Assembly: GCF_003429105.1 (NCBI RefSeq)
Contig: NZ_QVTD01000008.1
Span: 1-64,000 of the forward strand
Reading direction: 5' to 3'
Source: Peribacillus glennii
Lineage (GTDB): Bacteria > Bacillota > Bacilli > Bacillales > DSM-1321
DNA: 64,000 nt
A program made the translations under genes and the position numbers. This document shows, one piece after another, positions 1-8,272 of this stretch. Positions within the stretch are counted from its first letter, which is position 1. Every line of letters begins with the position of its first letter. The notes beneath the pieces are model-generated. The model was not told where the DNA came from. It was given only the letters and a program-made list of their open reading frames with translations, and made no database searches.

Positions 1-44
1 GGCTCATAACCCGAAGGTCGCAGGTTCAAATCCTGTCCCCGCAA
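1..44 (+). tRNA. tRNA-fMet (CAT), 5' end cut by window
   Basis: Only the 3' part is present. It begins in the anticodon arm with GGCTCATAACCC; the G:C-rich arm around a CAT anticodon is the hallmark of the initiator tRNA. The T arm GGTTCAAATCC and the acceptor end CCCCGCAA follow. No CCA is encoded. Confidence 0.85.
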
Positions 45-51
45 TCGAAGT

Positions 52-127
52 GGTCCCGTGGTGTAGCGGTTAACATGCCTGCCTGTCACGCAGGAGATCG
101 CGGGTTCGATTCCCGTCGGGACCGCCA
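52..127 (+). tRNA. tRNA-Asp (GTC)
   Basis: The acceptor arms GGTCCCG and CGGGACC pair, the anticodon GTC lies at about 85-87, the T loop reads GGTTCGATTCC and CCA is encoded. It is eight bases after the initiator tRNA, so one polycistronic transcript is likely. Confidence 0.95.
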
Positions 128-154
128 TAAACAAAAATTCTCCTAAACAAATAT

Positions 155-239
155 GGAGGGGTAGCGAAGTGGCTAAACGCGGCGGACTGTAAATCCGCTC
201 CCTAAGGGTTCGGCGGTTCGAATCCGTCCCCCTCCACCA
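155..239 (+). tRNA. tRNA-Tyr (GTA)
   Basis: This is a class II tRNA with a long variable arm (CTCCCTAAGGGTTC region). The acceptor GGAGGGG pairs with CCCCTCC, the anticodon GTA is at 189-191, and CCA is encoded. Confidence 0.95.
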
Positions 240-247
240 TCCATGAT

Positions 248-321
248 AGGGGCATAGTTTAACGGTAGAACAGAGGTCTCCAAAACCTCTGGTGTGGGTT
301 CGATTCCTGCTGCCCCTGCCA
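248..321 (+). tRNA. tRNA-Trp (CCA)
   Basis: Acceptor AGGGGCA pairs with TGCCCCT. The anticodon loop TCTCCAAAA carries CCA. Discriminator G and an encoded CCA end the gene. Confidence 0.95.
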
Positions 322-328
322 GCATCAT

Positions 329-405
329 GGCGGCTGTGGCGAAGTGGTTAACGCATCGGATTGTGGTTCCGACATTCGTGGGTTCGATTCCCATCAGCCG
401 CCCCA
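329..405 (+). tRNA. tRNA-His (GTG)
   Basis: Anticodon GTG at 363-365. The acceptor stem GCGGCTG/CAGCCGC is extended by G329 facing C402, the extra G-1:C73 pair expected for histidine tRNA. CCA is encoded. Confidence 0.95.
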
Positions 406-413
406 TATACTAT

Positions 414-488
414 TGGGCTATAGCCAAGCGGTAAGGCAACGGACTTTGACTCCGTCATTCGTAGGTTCGAATCCTGCTAGCCCAGCCA
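414..488 (+). tRNA. tRNA-Gln (TTG)
   Basis: Acceptor TGGGCTA pairs with TAGCCCA, anticodon TTG at 446-448, discriminator G then encoded CCA. Confidence 0.95.
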
Positions 489-547
489 TCTTTAGGAAAA
501 AGCATTGTAGAGGTAAAAACCTTGGAATCACTAGAAATCCACAGATT

Positions 548-621
548 GGCGGCATAGCCAAGTGGTAAGGCCAAGGTCTGCAAAACCTTTACCACCGGTT
601 CGAATCCGGTTGCCGCCTCCA
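548..621 (+). tRNA. tRNA-Cys (GCA)
   Basis: Acceptor GGCGGCA pairs with TGCCGCC, anticodon GCA at 580-582, discriminator T as usual for cysteine tRNA, CCA encoded. A 59-base spacer separates it from tRNA-Gln, longer than elsewhere in the cluster. Confidence 0.95.
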
Positions 622-628
622 ATATTAT

Positions 629-710
629 GCCGGTGTGGCGGAATTGGCAGACGCGCACGACTCAAAATCGTGTTCCGTAAGGAGTGTCGGTTCGACCCCG
701 ACCACCGGTA
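629..710 (+). tRNA. tRNA-Leu (CAA)
   Basis: Class II tRNA. The anticodon arm CACGA-CTCAAAA-TCGTG gives a CAA anticodon, followed by a variable arm. Acceptor GCCGGTG pairs with CACCGGT. The 3' end is followed by TTT, so CCA must be added after transcription, unlike most tRNAs in this cluster. Confidence 0.92.
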
Positions 711-730
711 TTTATAATTTTTATGTTTAT

Positions 731-804
731 GCGGGTGTAGTTTAATGGTAAAACCTCAGCCTTCCAAGCTGATGTCGTGAGTTCGATTCTCATCACCCGC
801 TCCA
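731..804 (+). tRNA. tRNA-Gly (TCC)
   Basis: Acceptor GCGGGTG pairs with CACCCGC. The anticodon loop CTTCCAA gives TCC. CCA encoded. Confidence 0.95.
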
Positions 805-808
805 ATAT

Positions 809-885
<77 letters not shown>

Positions 886-900
886 TATTGAAATATTTGT

Positions 901-975
901 TCCGCAGTAGCTCAGTGGTAGAGCAATCGGCTGTTAACCGATCGGTCGTAGGTTCGAGTCCTACCTGCGGAGCCA
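901..975 (+). tRNA. tRNA-Asn (GTT)
   Basis: Acceptor TCCGCAG pairs with CTGCGGA. The anticodon loop CTGTTAA gives GTT. Discriminator G, CCA encoded. Confidence 0.95.
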
Positions 976-988
976 TTTTTATGTTTAT

Positions 989-1079
989 GGGGAAGTACTC
1001 AAGAGGCTGAAGAGGCACCCCTGGAAAGGGTGTAGGTCGCGTGAGCGGCGCGAGGGTTCAAATCCCTCCTTCTCCGCCA
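989..1079 (+). tRNA. tRNA-Ser (GGA)
   Basis: Class II tRNA with a long variable arm. Acceptor GGGGAAG pairs with CTTCTCC (one G:T), anticodon GGA at 1023-1025, CCA encoded. Last gene of the cluster. Confidence 0.95.
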
Positions 1080-1228
1080 TATAAGCTGCACCTTCTCTCT
1101 CAATAGGATAGAGCAAATTGTGCGAAGCTTCACTGGGATTTTTCACTGTACATAACGAACTGTTGGATGAATTCTTTTTGAGGTCAGGACAACGATTCGT
1201 GATAAGTTTGCTAAAATTGGTGAAAAAC

Positions 1229-1256
1229 GACCTTTTATATAAGGGTCTTTTTTTTA
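1229..1256 (+). terminator. terminator of the tRNA operon
   Basis: A seven-pair hairpin (GACCTTT / AAGGGTC with one G:T) is followed by eight T. It lies 150 bases after tRNA-Ser; I see no further gene between them. Confidence 0.75.
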
Positions 1257-1339
1257 TATAAAATTTTTCGAAAAGTGCGATAAGTGCATATCCAGTACGT
1301 CTAAATAAGAAAGAGATGTCAGTCGAGGGGGCTGGGGTG

Positions 1340-1846
1340 TTGGGCAATAGGGATGTGCTGGAGTGGTTTCAATTATACAGTGATGTTATATACCAGTTCT
1401 TGATTTACCGGACGGGTTCAGCCGATGTGGAAGATTTAGTTCAAGAGGTATTTATAAAGGCGATGAAAGGAATTGAAAGGTATGAAGGAAATGCCAGCCC
1501 AAAAACATGGCTTTTTAGTATTGCCCGCAATGTTGCAATTGACGAGATCAGGAGAAGGAAAAGGTACCGGATAAAAAACTTATTATTTGAGTCTCAACAT
1601 ACGCGGGAAACTATTAATAATCCAGAAGAAATTCTGCTTTTAAATGAAGAAAACAAATATATTTTCAGGGTCATTCAATCGCTTAAAGCAGCCTATCGGG
1701 ACGTTCTCATTATGAGAGGAATCCAGCAGCTCTCTGTGGCGGAAGCCGCTGCGGCACTCGAATGGAATGAAAACAAAGTCCGTTCCACTTATCATCGAGC
1801 ACGAAAAGCGCTAAAGCAAAGGTTGGGAGGGATATCGGATGAGTAA
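1340..1846 (+). CDS. ECF-type RNA polymerase sigma factor
   Basis: A sigma-70 family protein of the extracytoplasmic-function type that would direct RNA polymerase to a stress regulon. Region 2 is visible as DVEDLVQEVFIKAM and WLFSIARNVAIDEIRRRKR, and region 4 as SVAEAAAALEWNENKVRSTYHRARKAL, a helix-turn-helix. Length (168 residues) fits ECF factors. An in-frame ATG lies at 1316, but GAGGGGG at 1325-1331 is correctly spaced for GTG 1337 or TTG 1340, so I prefer the later start. The next gene overlaps its end by eight bases, which indicates translational coupling with a membrane regulator. No clear ECF-type autoregulatory promoter was found upstream. The target signal is unknown. Confidence 0.88.
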   Translation: MGNRDVLEWFQLYSDVIYQFLIYRTGSADVEDLVQEVFIKAMKGIERYEGNASPKTWLFSIARNVAIDEIRRRKRYRIKNLLFESQHTRETINNPEEILLLNEENKYIFRVIQSLKAAYRDVLIMRGIQQLSVAEAAAALEWNENKVRSTYHRARKALKQRLGGISDE

Positions 1847-2888
1847 TCAAGATTTGAACGAAATCGACCGGAAACTTAAAGGCATGCCTAAACCTGCTTT
1901 AAATAGTCAAAGAAAACAGGAGATATACCATTCCTTGGAGGAGTTTTCTTTGGGACGCAGCAAAAACAATAGGACGGCACACATAACGAAGGAAGTGTTC
2001 GTTAAACTGGCGGGTGCATCAGCATTAGCATTAGTTTTCGTGCTATCTGTTATATTTACAAATAATGATAATGATGAATCCATCAGTATAAATTTGCCTG
2101 ACAGCCAACAAGGAGAAGAAAACACTCGGAAGCCTAATCCAACCTTTATAGTTAACGGCCAAACACTTTACGGCGTAAAAGGGAAGCTCGGAATTAGAAA
2201 AGTCAACGGGGAACAACATGAACCAGAATTTATTGGCGGGCCGCAGGGGCGTCACTATGAAGTATATTTTTGGGGGAAGAAGGACGAACTGAATGGAAAG
2301 AGATACAAAATGACAGGTACACACGCAGAAACCGGGGGAAAAGTTAAACTGTATGAAACAGAGATTTCCGCTTCTGGAAATAGTGTAATTAAGGCCGATG
2401 CCCATAGCGCTGCGAAATTTAGCTTGGATAAACCGGGACTTTGGAAAATCGATGTTACTGTTGACGATAAAGAATTCGCCAGTTTTCAAGTAGATGCAAG
2501 AAAACCTTTGACTATTCCGAACGAGTATGACCATGCCAAGGAAATGCTGCATTCCATAAATAAATATGGAATCAACATCCAGGGAATACATAACTCTAAT
2601 TATATGGCCTTTTTTCATACAAAACCAAATTTTTCCATGATCCTAAAAACGGATACCGGATTTATTTCCTTGATCCATCTTGAGAATAAAACTGGTAAGA
2701 CATATAAAATTATAAGAAAAGATGGAGCAGAAGACCGCTATCTATATCAAATAATACAAAATGGCAAAAAGAAGCAGCTCTTGGACTCAAATGCAAACAT
2801 ATTTTTCAATATAAACGATGAATATATTTCCATGACAAGGGATAAAAAGCTTCATGAGAAAGTGAAAGCGATTTTTCAGCTTGAATAA
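1839..2888 (+). CDS. membrane-anchored anti-sigma-like protein
   Basis: A 349-residue protein with a roughly 55-residue N-terminal cytoplasmic segment, one transmembrane helix at about residues 55-75 and a large extracytoplasmic part. It overlaps the ECF sigma gene, so a role as its anti-sigma factor is likely (inference from position and topology). Residues 100-215 form a beta-rich segment resembling domains of the DUF4871 type, though I am unsure of that name. The C-terminal 120 residues (from about PNEYDHAKEM) look like a second soluble domain. I see no HxxxCxxC zinc anti-sigma motif. The gene ends facing the permease gene on the other strand. Confidence 0.65.
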   Translation: MSNQDLNEIDRKLKGMPKPALNSQRKQEIYHSLEEFSLGRSKNNRTAHITKEVFVKLAGASALALVFVLSVIFTNNDNDESISINLPDSQQGEENTRKPNPTFIVNGQTLYGVKGKLGIRKVNGEQHEPEFIGGPQGRHYEVYFWGKKDELNGKRYKMTGTHAETGGKVKLYETEISASGNSVIKADAHSAAKFSLDKPGLWKIDVTVDDKEFASFQVDARKPLTIPNEYDHAKEMLHSINKYGINIQGIHNSNYMAFFHTKPNFSMILKTDTGFISLIHLENKTGKTYKIIRKDGAEDRYLYQIIQNGKKKQLLDSNANIFFNINDEYISMTRDKKLHEKVKAIFQLE

Positions 2889-3014
2889 AATCAAGTATTG
2901 ACCTTTGATACAACAAATCAGTGCCATTTAAAGGTGGGAGCGGCTGTACTTTAAGAGGGGAATTGCTATGCAACTCTTTTTGATCCCGCCTCTTTACCCA
3001 ACCTTTATGCTTCC

Positions 3015-3746
3015 TTATACTGTTTTTCTGCGAATATATATGAGCCCACCCATGAAAAAGATGATAAATCCCCCCATTATGGCAAAAACAATGGATTCAA
3101 AAGAAACAAATAAGGCGCCCCATGATTCTTCACCTGGCGGGACCATGGTTAAAAAGGGCTGAATCCATGGATAATAGGGAGCAAACTTTTCTGAGTTGGC
3201 AATAAGGATATTAGGGAGCGTGAATATCACATTAAGCGCCAGTGGTGCAGCAAAGCTGGCCCATGCCATTGATACCCAAAGCATAACAGCAGCGAGGGGC
3301 AGTGTTGCGATCCATCCTCCCATCAGCACTTTGCTTAATACTTCAAAAGGAAATGGGTCGGAAAATCCCTTCACAAGTCCTATTCCAATCCATCCGGCAG
3401 CAAAAAGAAGCTGATTTAAAGCAATCATTGATATGACGACAATAAATTTTGCAAGATAGACCTGTTCACGGCGGACCGGCAGACTCAGCAATTGCTTCCA
3501 GCCGCCATGTAGATGCTCATAACGGCACACAAAGCTCGAAAAGACACCAATTAAAAGAGGAAGAAAGATCAAAGCGTGAACGAAAGTCATAAAAATCAAA
3601 GGAGTTACCCAATCATTAGGCGAGGCTTCTATTTGTGTTATCGAAAAACCTACCATTGTGGCTAGGATCGGACTTACAAACACCAATGATAAAATGTTTG
3701 TTTTTCGGATTTTAAAAAATTCCGTTTGTATAAGTGACGACAGCAT
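3015..3746 (-). CDS. ABC transporter permease (antimicrobial-peptide export type)
   Basis: A 243-residue integral membrane protein with about six hydrophobic segments, and the motif HLHGGWKQLLSLPVRREQVY, closely parallel to WKHLLSLPIRRRDVF in the gene before it. The two permeases are therefore paralogues and probably form a heterodimer. Such pairs work with a BcrA/LanF-type ATPase to remove bacitracin-like or lantibiotic peptides from the membrane (family knowledge). The start is ATG 3746, which shares its A with the TAA stop of the upstream permease (TAATG). An upstream extension is possible by frame but unnecessary. It is the last gene of a five-gene minus-strand operon. Confidence 0.85.
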   Translation of the reverse strand: MLSSLIQTEFFKIRKTNILSLVFVSPILATMVGFSITQIEASPNDWVTPLIFMTFVHALIFLPLLIGVFSSFVCRYEHLHGGWKQLLSLPVRREQVYLAKFIVVISMIALNQLLFAAGWIGIGLVKGFSDPFPFEVLSKVLMGGWIATLPLAAVMLWVSMAWASFAAPLALNVIFTLPNILIANSEKFAPYYPWIQPFLTMVPPGEESWGALFVSFESIVFAIMGGFIIFFMGGLIYIRRKTV

Positions 3747-4450
3747 TACTTCACATCCCTTCTTTGAAAATCGACCATTCCAATCAGAAAAAAAATAAAT
3801 CCGACCAGGATTCCGGCTAAGACAAACCGGTTCGGATCCTGATCGCCTAAAATTAGCGGCCACTTCCAGATGAACCAGACAGGGGCCTTATACGATAACA
3901 TACAAAAAACGGCTCCAGATATCCCTAATGTAAGCGGGTACGCCTGATTTTGAAAGGTAATCGAAAGCCAGATTTGGAGAGCAAGCACTGGCAGCCCGGC
4001 TAACAATGGGTAAAAGCTGTTTCCAAGAAGACTTTGGAAGGGGAAATCCCAGCCAAACTTTAAAGCCACACCCAAGAGAATCGTTCCGATAAATAGCAAC
4101 AAGCATGAAACGATAAGCATCATGACAGCGATCATGAATTTTGATGAAAAAACATCCCTGCGCCTGATGGGCAAACTGAGCAGATGCTTCCAGGAACTTT
4201 GCTGATGCTCAATGTTTGCCAGCTGAGAGGCGATAATTGTCATCCCAAGCAACATAGCTGGTGCTACAAACATATTTACATTTTCCATGAGCCCTTTCCA
4301 AACATCCGGCTGCTGCTGGATTAAATAGTCATACCTCACCCGGTAATTCACTATTTGAAGGGCGATGACACCAAATGGACCTAGAAAGACAAGGAACCAA
4401 AGCCATTTGCGTTTAACTTTAAGCATGTCAGCTTGCAGAAGTTTTAGCAT
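3746..4450 (-). CDS. ABC transporter permease (paralogue of the next gene)
   Basis: A 234-residue membrane protein with about six transmembrane segments and the family motif WKHLLSLPIRRRDVFSSKF after the second. The start is ATG 4450, six codons inside the longest frame, because GGGGGTG lies seven bases before it. It overlaps the end of the ATPase gene by 23 bases and is coupled to the next permease through TAATG. With ATPase and second permease it forms an ABC-2 type exporter likely to protect against a membrane-active peptide; the substrate cannot be read from the sequence. Confidence 0.85.
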   Translation of the reverse strand: MLKLLQADMLKVKRKWLWFLVFLGPFGVIALQIVNYRVRYDYLIQQQPDVWKGLMENVNMFVAPAMLLGMTIIASQLANIEHQQSSWKHLLSLPIRRRDVFSSKFMIAVMMLIVSCLLLFIGTILLGVALKFGWDFPFQSLLGNSFYPLLAGLPVLALQIWLSITFQNQAYPLTLGISGAVFCMLSYKAPVWFIWKWPLILGDQDPNRFVLAGILVGFIFFLIGMVDFQRRDVK

Positions 4451-5363
4451 GTTTCGCACCCCCTTCATCTGTAAGGCCTAGGAAGATCTCTTCCAACGAT
4501 TTTCGCTGTTCTTCGACCCGATAGATCCCAATGCCATTTTGGACAAGTAAATTGATTACCTTGGCTACATTGTGATCCCTTACATCCTTCAGGTGTAACG
4601 CATTGTCTCCTTGTTTGAGCACAAACCCTTTGCCTAAAAGCAGATTTTTTGCTTGCTCCGCATTTTCCACGCGGAGTTTAATTTGCGTTTGCGCCTTATT
4701 CCTGAGCGCCTCGATGGAATCATGGAATATCATTTCTCCTTTTGAAATAATCCCCACCTTTGTGGCCATTTGATCGATTTCACTAAGTAAATGGCTGGAA
4801 ATCAACACTGTTATTCCATATTGCTGAGGCATACTTTTGATTAAATCACGGATTTCATGGATGCCGGATGGATCCAGGCCGTTTGTCGGTTCATCCAGAA
4901 TCAGCAGCTCTGGATTTCCGAGGAGTGCCGAGGCAATTCCCAGGCGCTGCTTCATTCCGAGTGAATATCCCTTTACAGCCCGGTCTGCATCTTCCGTCAA
5001 TCGTACAATGGATAAAACCTCATCGATCCGGCTTTTCGGAACGTATATCAGCTTCCGGATTGCTTCTAGGTTCTCCCTGGCTGTAAGATGGGCGTAATAG
5101 GAAGGAGACTCCACTAAAGAACCGATTTTTTTTAAAGCTTCAAGATGGCTTCGTTTTACATTTTTTCCGAACAACTCAATCGTTCCTGAATCAGGTTTCA
5201 TCAATCCAAGCAGCATGCGAATCGTGGTTGTTTTACCAGCCCCGTTCGGACCCAAAAAACCATAAATTTCACCTTTTTCAATCGACAGGTTAACCGACTT
5301 AACTGCCGGCCTTCCTTTAAATTTTTTAACTAAATCCGTTGTCTGCACTATTATTTCCTTCAT
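4428..5363 (-). CDS. ABC transporter ATP-binding protein, BcrA/LanF-like
   Basis: A 311-residue nucleotide-binding subunit. Visible motifs are Walker A GPNGAGKTT, the Q-loop region, signature YSLGMKQRLG, Walker B LLILDEPTNGLDP and the switch histidine in ISSHLLSEI. The C-terminal 80 residues are the extra domain found in BcrA and lantibiotic-immunity ATPases. ATG 5363 is preferred over GTG 5372 and ATG 5369 because GAGGTG sits six bases before it. Positioned between the kinase and the permeases, so probably induced by that two-component system. Confident on family; the peptide substrate is unknown. Confidence 0.9.
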   Translation of the reverse strand: MKEIIVQTTDLVKKFKGRPAVKSVNLSIEKGEIYGFLGPNGAGKTTTIRMLLGLMKPDSGTIELFGKNVKRSHLEALKKIGSLVESPSYYAHLTARENLEAIRKLIYVPKSRIDEVLSIVRLTEDADRAVKGYSLGMKQRLGIASALLGNPELLILDEPTNGLDPSGIHEIRDLIKSMPQQYGITVLISSHLLSEIDQMATKVGIISKGEMIFHDSIEALRNKAQTQIKLRVENAEQAKNLLLGKGFVLKQGDNALHLKDVRDHNVAKVINLLVQNGIGIYRVEEQRKSLEEIFLGLTDEGGAKHAKTSAS

Positions 5364-5385
5364 TTCCATCACCTCATTTCCTATA

Positions 5386-5403
5386 TTAACCAGCCAAGGT
5401 TAA
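5386..5403. promoter_or_regulatory. short inverted repeat before the ABC operon part
   Basis: TTAACC and GGTTAA face each other across six bases, just upstream of the ATPase ribosome site. It may be an operator for the adjacent response regulator or an RNA hairpin; there is no independent support. Confidence 0.3.
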
Positions 5404-5537
5404 AAGAGAGGTGCAATGAAGTTTAAAAAGAACTTAAAAAAACACTTTATATATTTGATGGAGTGCAAGATTATAAAAGAATTTTACGTCTGTTTTTTTG
5501 CGGAATACACCAACTTTTTTGGAACAAAGGAGTTAAC

Positions 5538-6899
5538 CTATAAACAGCTTCCCGAGGCGTCGAGCTTTCTAATATATATCGTTGTGCCTGTGCCAGTTGA
5601 TTCGATTTCCCATTCCAGTCCCATTTCCCTTACCATCAGGTCAATGATAACCATTCCGATTCCCGCACCTTTTTGTTTGCTCTCCTGGGAAAAGCCTCTC
5701 CCTTTATCTTTAAAAATAAGCTGATTATCGGTCAATGATATTTCTACAAATTTTCCCTCTCTCGCATGGCGAACCACATTTTGGAGCAGGTTATCAATGA
5801 TTCTCTCGATCCAGTTAGGGTCAACGGTCCAAAAGGCCGGTTGCTGTTGCATTTGCAATTCAACTTCTATTTCATGTTCCTCCAGGATTGGATACCAACC
5901 AGCCGCGGCTTCCCGGATAAATCGGTTCATTTCAACTCGATTCAGGTGGCATGGATATTTTCCGGCCGATAACAAAGTGTAAGAAAAAAGGTTATCAATG
6001 AGTCCGCTTAAGAAGTCAATTTTATGATCGATTGTCTCTAGGGCTGCTTTTCCTTTTGCAGTATCAATTTCTTGGTTTATGCTGTTCAGGTGGCCCCGGA
6101 TCGTAGTTAGGGGTGTTCGGATGTCGTGGGATAGATTCGCAATGAGTTCCCGGCGTAATTTTTCCTCTTGTATTTCGCGAAGGCGGCTTCCTTCTAATGC
6201 TTGCACCATGCTGTTAAAGCTTTCTTCGATTTGGCCGATTTCATCCATTTTTGAAATTTTGATAGCTAATGGGATACCGGACCCCTTTTTTGCTTCCATG
6301 GCCTCCTTCAGACGCAGCAGCCGTTTTCGAATACTCCTGATAAATAAGTAAGAAAGTAAAGCAAATAGAAGCATAAAGGCCAGAAAAACGATTATGAATG
6401 CATAATTGTATCCCTCGCTAAGACGTTGGACTGGCGGCTCCAACAGTATACGGTCAACCTTGATCACCATAAAGCCGCTATCCTTTTTTTTTCCTAAGAA
6501 TGCAACCACCGTATAAGGATCGGCGTCGAAGCTGTCTTTCATAAATTGGATGGTATACGGCACAGACCACTTACCTGGAAGGGTTCCTGAGTAAGAAAAG
6601 GTGTCCCGGGTCCGGCCAGTGTGATCCACCCAAAAGATTTCCGATTTAGGGTACTTGTCATTTAACTCTTGAAGCCGCTTTTTAATCTTGGAATCTTCTT
6701 TTCCCTCAAGATTTCGCGCCTCACTATGCCACATTTCTGTCAGCTCATTAAATCCTTCATACGGGGTATTTTCATATTCAATGAAAACACCGGGTATATA
6801 TGTCACCATTGAAGTGAGAGGCATCACAATGGGGATAAACATAATCGCAATCAAAACAAATACGGCAAATTTGAACTGGATCGAGTTATGCCACTTCAT
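5538..6899 (-). CDS. sensor histidine kinase (antimicrobial-peptide type)
   Basis: A 453-residue membrane kinase. Hydrophobic helices at about residues 9-31 and 166-188 flank a 130-residue extracytoplasmic sensor region. A HAMP-like linker follows (about 190-240), then the HisKA motif NLSHDIRTPLTT with phospho-acceptor His258, N-box DNLLQNVVRHA, G1 DKGRGFS and G2 GAGIGM. Its ATG overlaps the regulator gene by four bases (ATGA), so the two are co-translated. Followed by an exporter, it likely senses a cell-envelope-active compound; unlike BceS-type kinases it has a real extracytoplasmic domain, so it may bind the ligand itself (inference). Confidence 0.92.
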   Translation of the reverse strand: MKWHNSIQFKFAVFVLIAIMFIPIVMPLTSMVTYIPGVFIEYENTPYEGFNELTEMWHSEARNLEGKEDSKIKKRLQELNDKYPKSEIFWVDHTGRTRDTFSYSGTLPGKWSVPYTIQFMKDSFDADPYTVVAFLGKKKDSGFMVIKVDRILLEPPVQRLSEGYNYAFIIVFLAFMLLFALLSYLFIRSIRKRLLRLKEAMEAKKGSGIPLAIKISKMDEIGQIEESFNSMVQALEGSRLREIQEEKLRRELIANLSHDIRTPLTTIRGHLNSINQEIDTAKGKAALETIDHKIDFLSGLIDNLFSYTLLSAGKYPCHLNRVEMNRFIREAAAGWYPILEEHEIEVELQMQQQPAFWTVDPNWIERIIDNLLQNVVRHAREGKFVEISLTDNQLIFKDKGRGFSQESKQKGAGIGMVIIDLMVREMGLEWEIESTGTGTTIYIRKLDASGSCL

Positions 6900-7567
6900 C
6901 CTTTCACCCGATAGCCGATGCCGCGGATGGTTTCTATGATTTCCGGCTCTGATGGATTTTGTTCAATTTTTTCACGCAAATAGCGGATATGTACCATTAA
7001 TGTTTTATGATCTCCCTCTATATACTGATCTCCCCACACTTTTTCAAAAAGTTGCTCTTTGGTTAATATTTGGTTTAAATGGCGCAAAAAATATTTGAAA
7101 ATCTGAAACTGCTTTCCTGTAAGAATAATCTCTTCATTTGTGATAGTGTTTATAATGCTATTTGTCTTTTGATCGATTTCCAGGTGGCGTATCCGGAGCT
7201 TAGAAGAAAGGGACTTGTCGTACCTTCGCAGATGGACTTCCACCCGCTTGGCCAATTCCTCTGCATGAAATGGCTTTGTTAAATAATCATCTGCAAATTC
7301 GAGACCTTCAAGTTTGTCTTCTATTGCTGATCTTGCGGACAACATAATAATAGGCATCTGAGAGTGCTTGTTTTTTAAACGCTTCCCTAATGAAAATCCG
7401 TCCAGCCCGGGAAGCATGACGTCGAGAATTGTTAAATCGTATCCGTCCTCGCGTTCAGGGAGATGAAGGCCTGAAGTGAACCAGTCCACTTCGTATCCCC
7501 TGGATTCCAAATATTCCTTGACCCACTTCCCGATTTCCAAATCATCTTCCAGATATAATATTTTCAT
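6896..7567 (-). CDS. OmpR/PhoB-family response regulator
   Basis: A 223-residue two-domain regulator. The receiver has the acidic pair D8-D9, phospho-acceptor Asp49 in LTILDVMLPGLDG, the S/T position in MLSARS and the invariant Lys in YLTKPF. The C-terminal winged helix ends in IETIRGIGYRVKG, typical of OmpR/PhoB proteins. ATG 7567 is chosen over the upstream in-frame start because GGAGAG is six bases before it. First gene of the kinase-exporter operon, divergent from the glycine-riboswitch operon. Confidence 0.93.
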   Translation of the reverse strand: MKILYLEDDLEIGKWVKEYLESRGYEVDWFTSGLHLPEREDGYDLTILDVMLPGLDGFSLGKRLKNKHSQMPIIMLSARSAIEDKLEGLEFADDYLTKPFHAEELAKRVEVHLRRYDKSLSSKLRIRHLEIDQKTNSIINTITNEEIILTGKQFQIFKYFLRHLNQILTKEQLFEKVWGDQYIEGDHKTLMVHIRYLREKIEQNPSEPEIIETIRGIGYRVKG

Positions 7568-7735
7568 GAATATCTCTCCCAACTCTTATCTGGTTTAATT
7601 TTACAATAGATAGATGGAAAAATGTCTCTGAAATTATCGAAACCAAAACTAGGGAGGTCTAACATGCACATTATAGGGGGCATGGTTCCAATCCTATCAT
7701 GTGCCAATTTTATTTGGTTCGGATAAAATATTATA

Positions 7736-7764
7736 TTGACCTTGTTATTGGGGATTGTTATAAT
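7736..7764 (+). promoter_or_regulatory. sigma-A promoter of the riboswitch operon
   Basis: TTGACC (7736-7741) and TATAAT (7759-7764) are separated by exactly 17 bases. Transcription would start near 7771, about 45 bases before the glycine aptamer core. Confidence 0.8.
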
Positions 7765-7811
7765 CGGTTTATTATTTTTAAATAGCAAGCAATGATCGTT
7801 GTGGGTAACAC

Positions 7812-7957
7812 TATAACGGGAGCAGCTTCTGGAGAGACCGCTTGCATGCGGCGCCGAAGGATTCACAATCTCAGGCAAAAGGACAGAAGAGTAACTTATG
7901 CATATCTTAGGTTATTCTGCTGACTTTCGAGATTGGAGTAATTCCAATCTTTTTTTA
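7812..7957 (+). promoter_or_regulatory. glycine riboswitch with intrinsic terminator
   Basis: The conserved pieces of a glycine aptamer appear in order: GGAGAGACC (about 7831), GCGCCGAAGGA (about 7851) and AATCTCAGGCAAAAGGACAG (about 7867). Only one full aptamer is evident, so this is a singlet type, perhaps with a ghost aptamer alongside. It is followed by the hairpin AGATTGGA/TCCAATCT (7930-7950) and a T run to 7957. Glycine riboswitches usually switch genes on when glycine is high, by preventing this terminator. The regulated operon is the ACT-domain and UPF0210 pair. Confidence 0.9.
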
Positions 7958-7986
7958 TTATATTCACAATCAGGGAGATGGACAGT

Positions 7987-8256
7987 ATGAGACGTGCGGT
8001 AGTAAGTGTCGTCGGACAGGACAAAGTAGGCATTATTGCGAAAGTGACAAGGGTTTTATCAGACAATGACATCAATATCCTGGATATAAGCCAGACGATC
8101 TTACAAGATTTTTTTACAATGATGATGATTGTGGACGTTGCCGGAATCGAAAATCTGGATCGTCTGCAAGATTTGCTTAATGAGGCAGGGGAGGAGCTTT
8201 CCCTGAAAATAAATATCCAGCTTGAAGAAATTTTTCAAGCGATGCACCGTGTATGA
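7987..8256 (+). CDS. ACT domain protein, UPF0237 family
   Basis: An 89-residue protein that is almost entirely one ACT domain, the small amino-acid-binding regulatory fold: [19 protein letters not shown], then [19 protein letters not shown] 7987 is preferred to ATG 7978, because GGGAG ends immediately before 7978 and is nine bases from 7987. It sits under the glycine riboswitch and is followed by a UPF0210 gene; this pair is widely conserved in Firmicutes. A glycine-binding sensory subunit for its partner is a reasonable inference, not shown. Confidence 0.88.
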   Translation: MRRAVVSVVGQDKVGIIAKVTRVLSDNDINILDISQTILQDFFTMMMIVDVAGIENLDRLQDLLNEAGEELSLKINIQLEEIFQAMHRV

Positions 8257-8272
8257 ACAGGAGGGGAAAAAG

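Noticed and set aside
2968..3162. 64-codon plus-strand frame with an AAGAGGGGAATTGCT ribosome-like site
   Set aside because: It is antisense to the permease gene for almost its whole length, the Pro/Met-rich product resembles no protein, and the site is probably chance.
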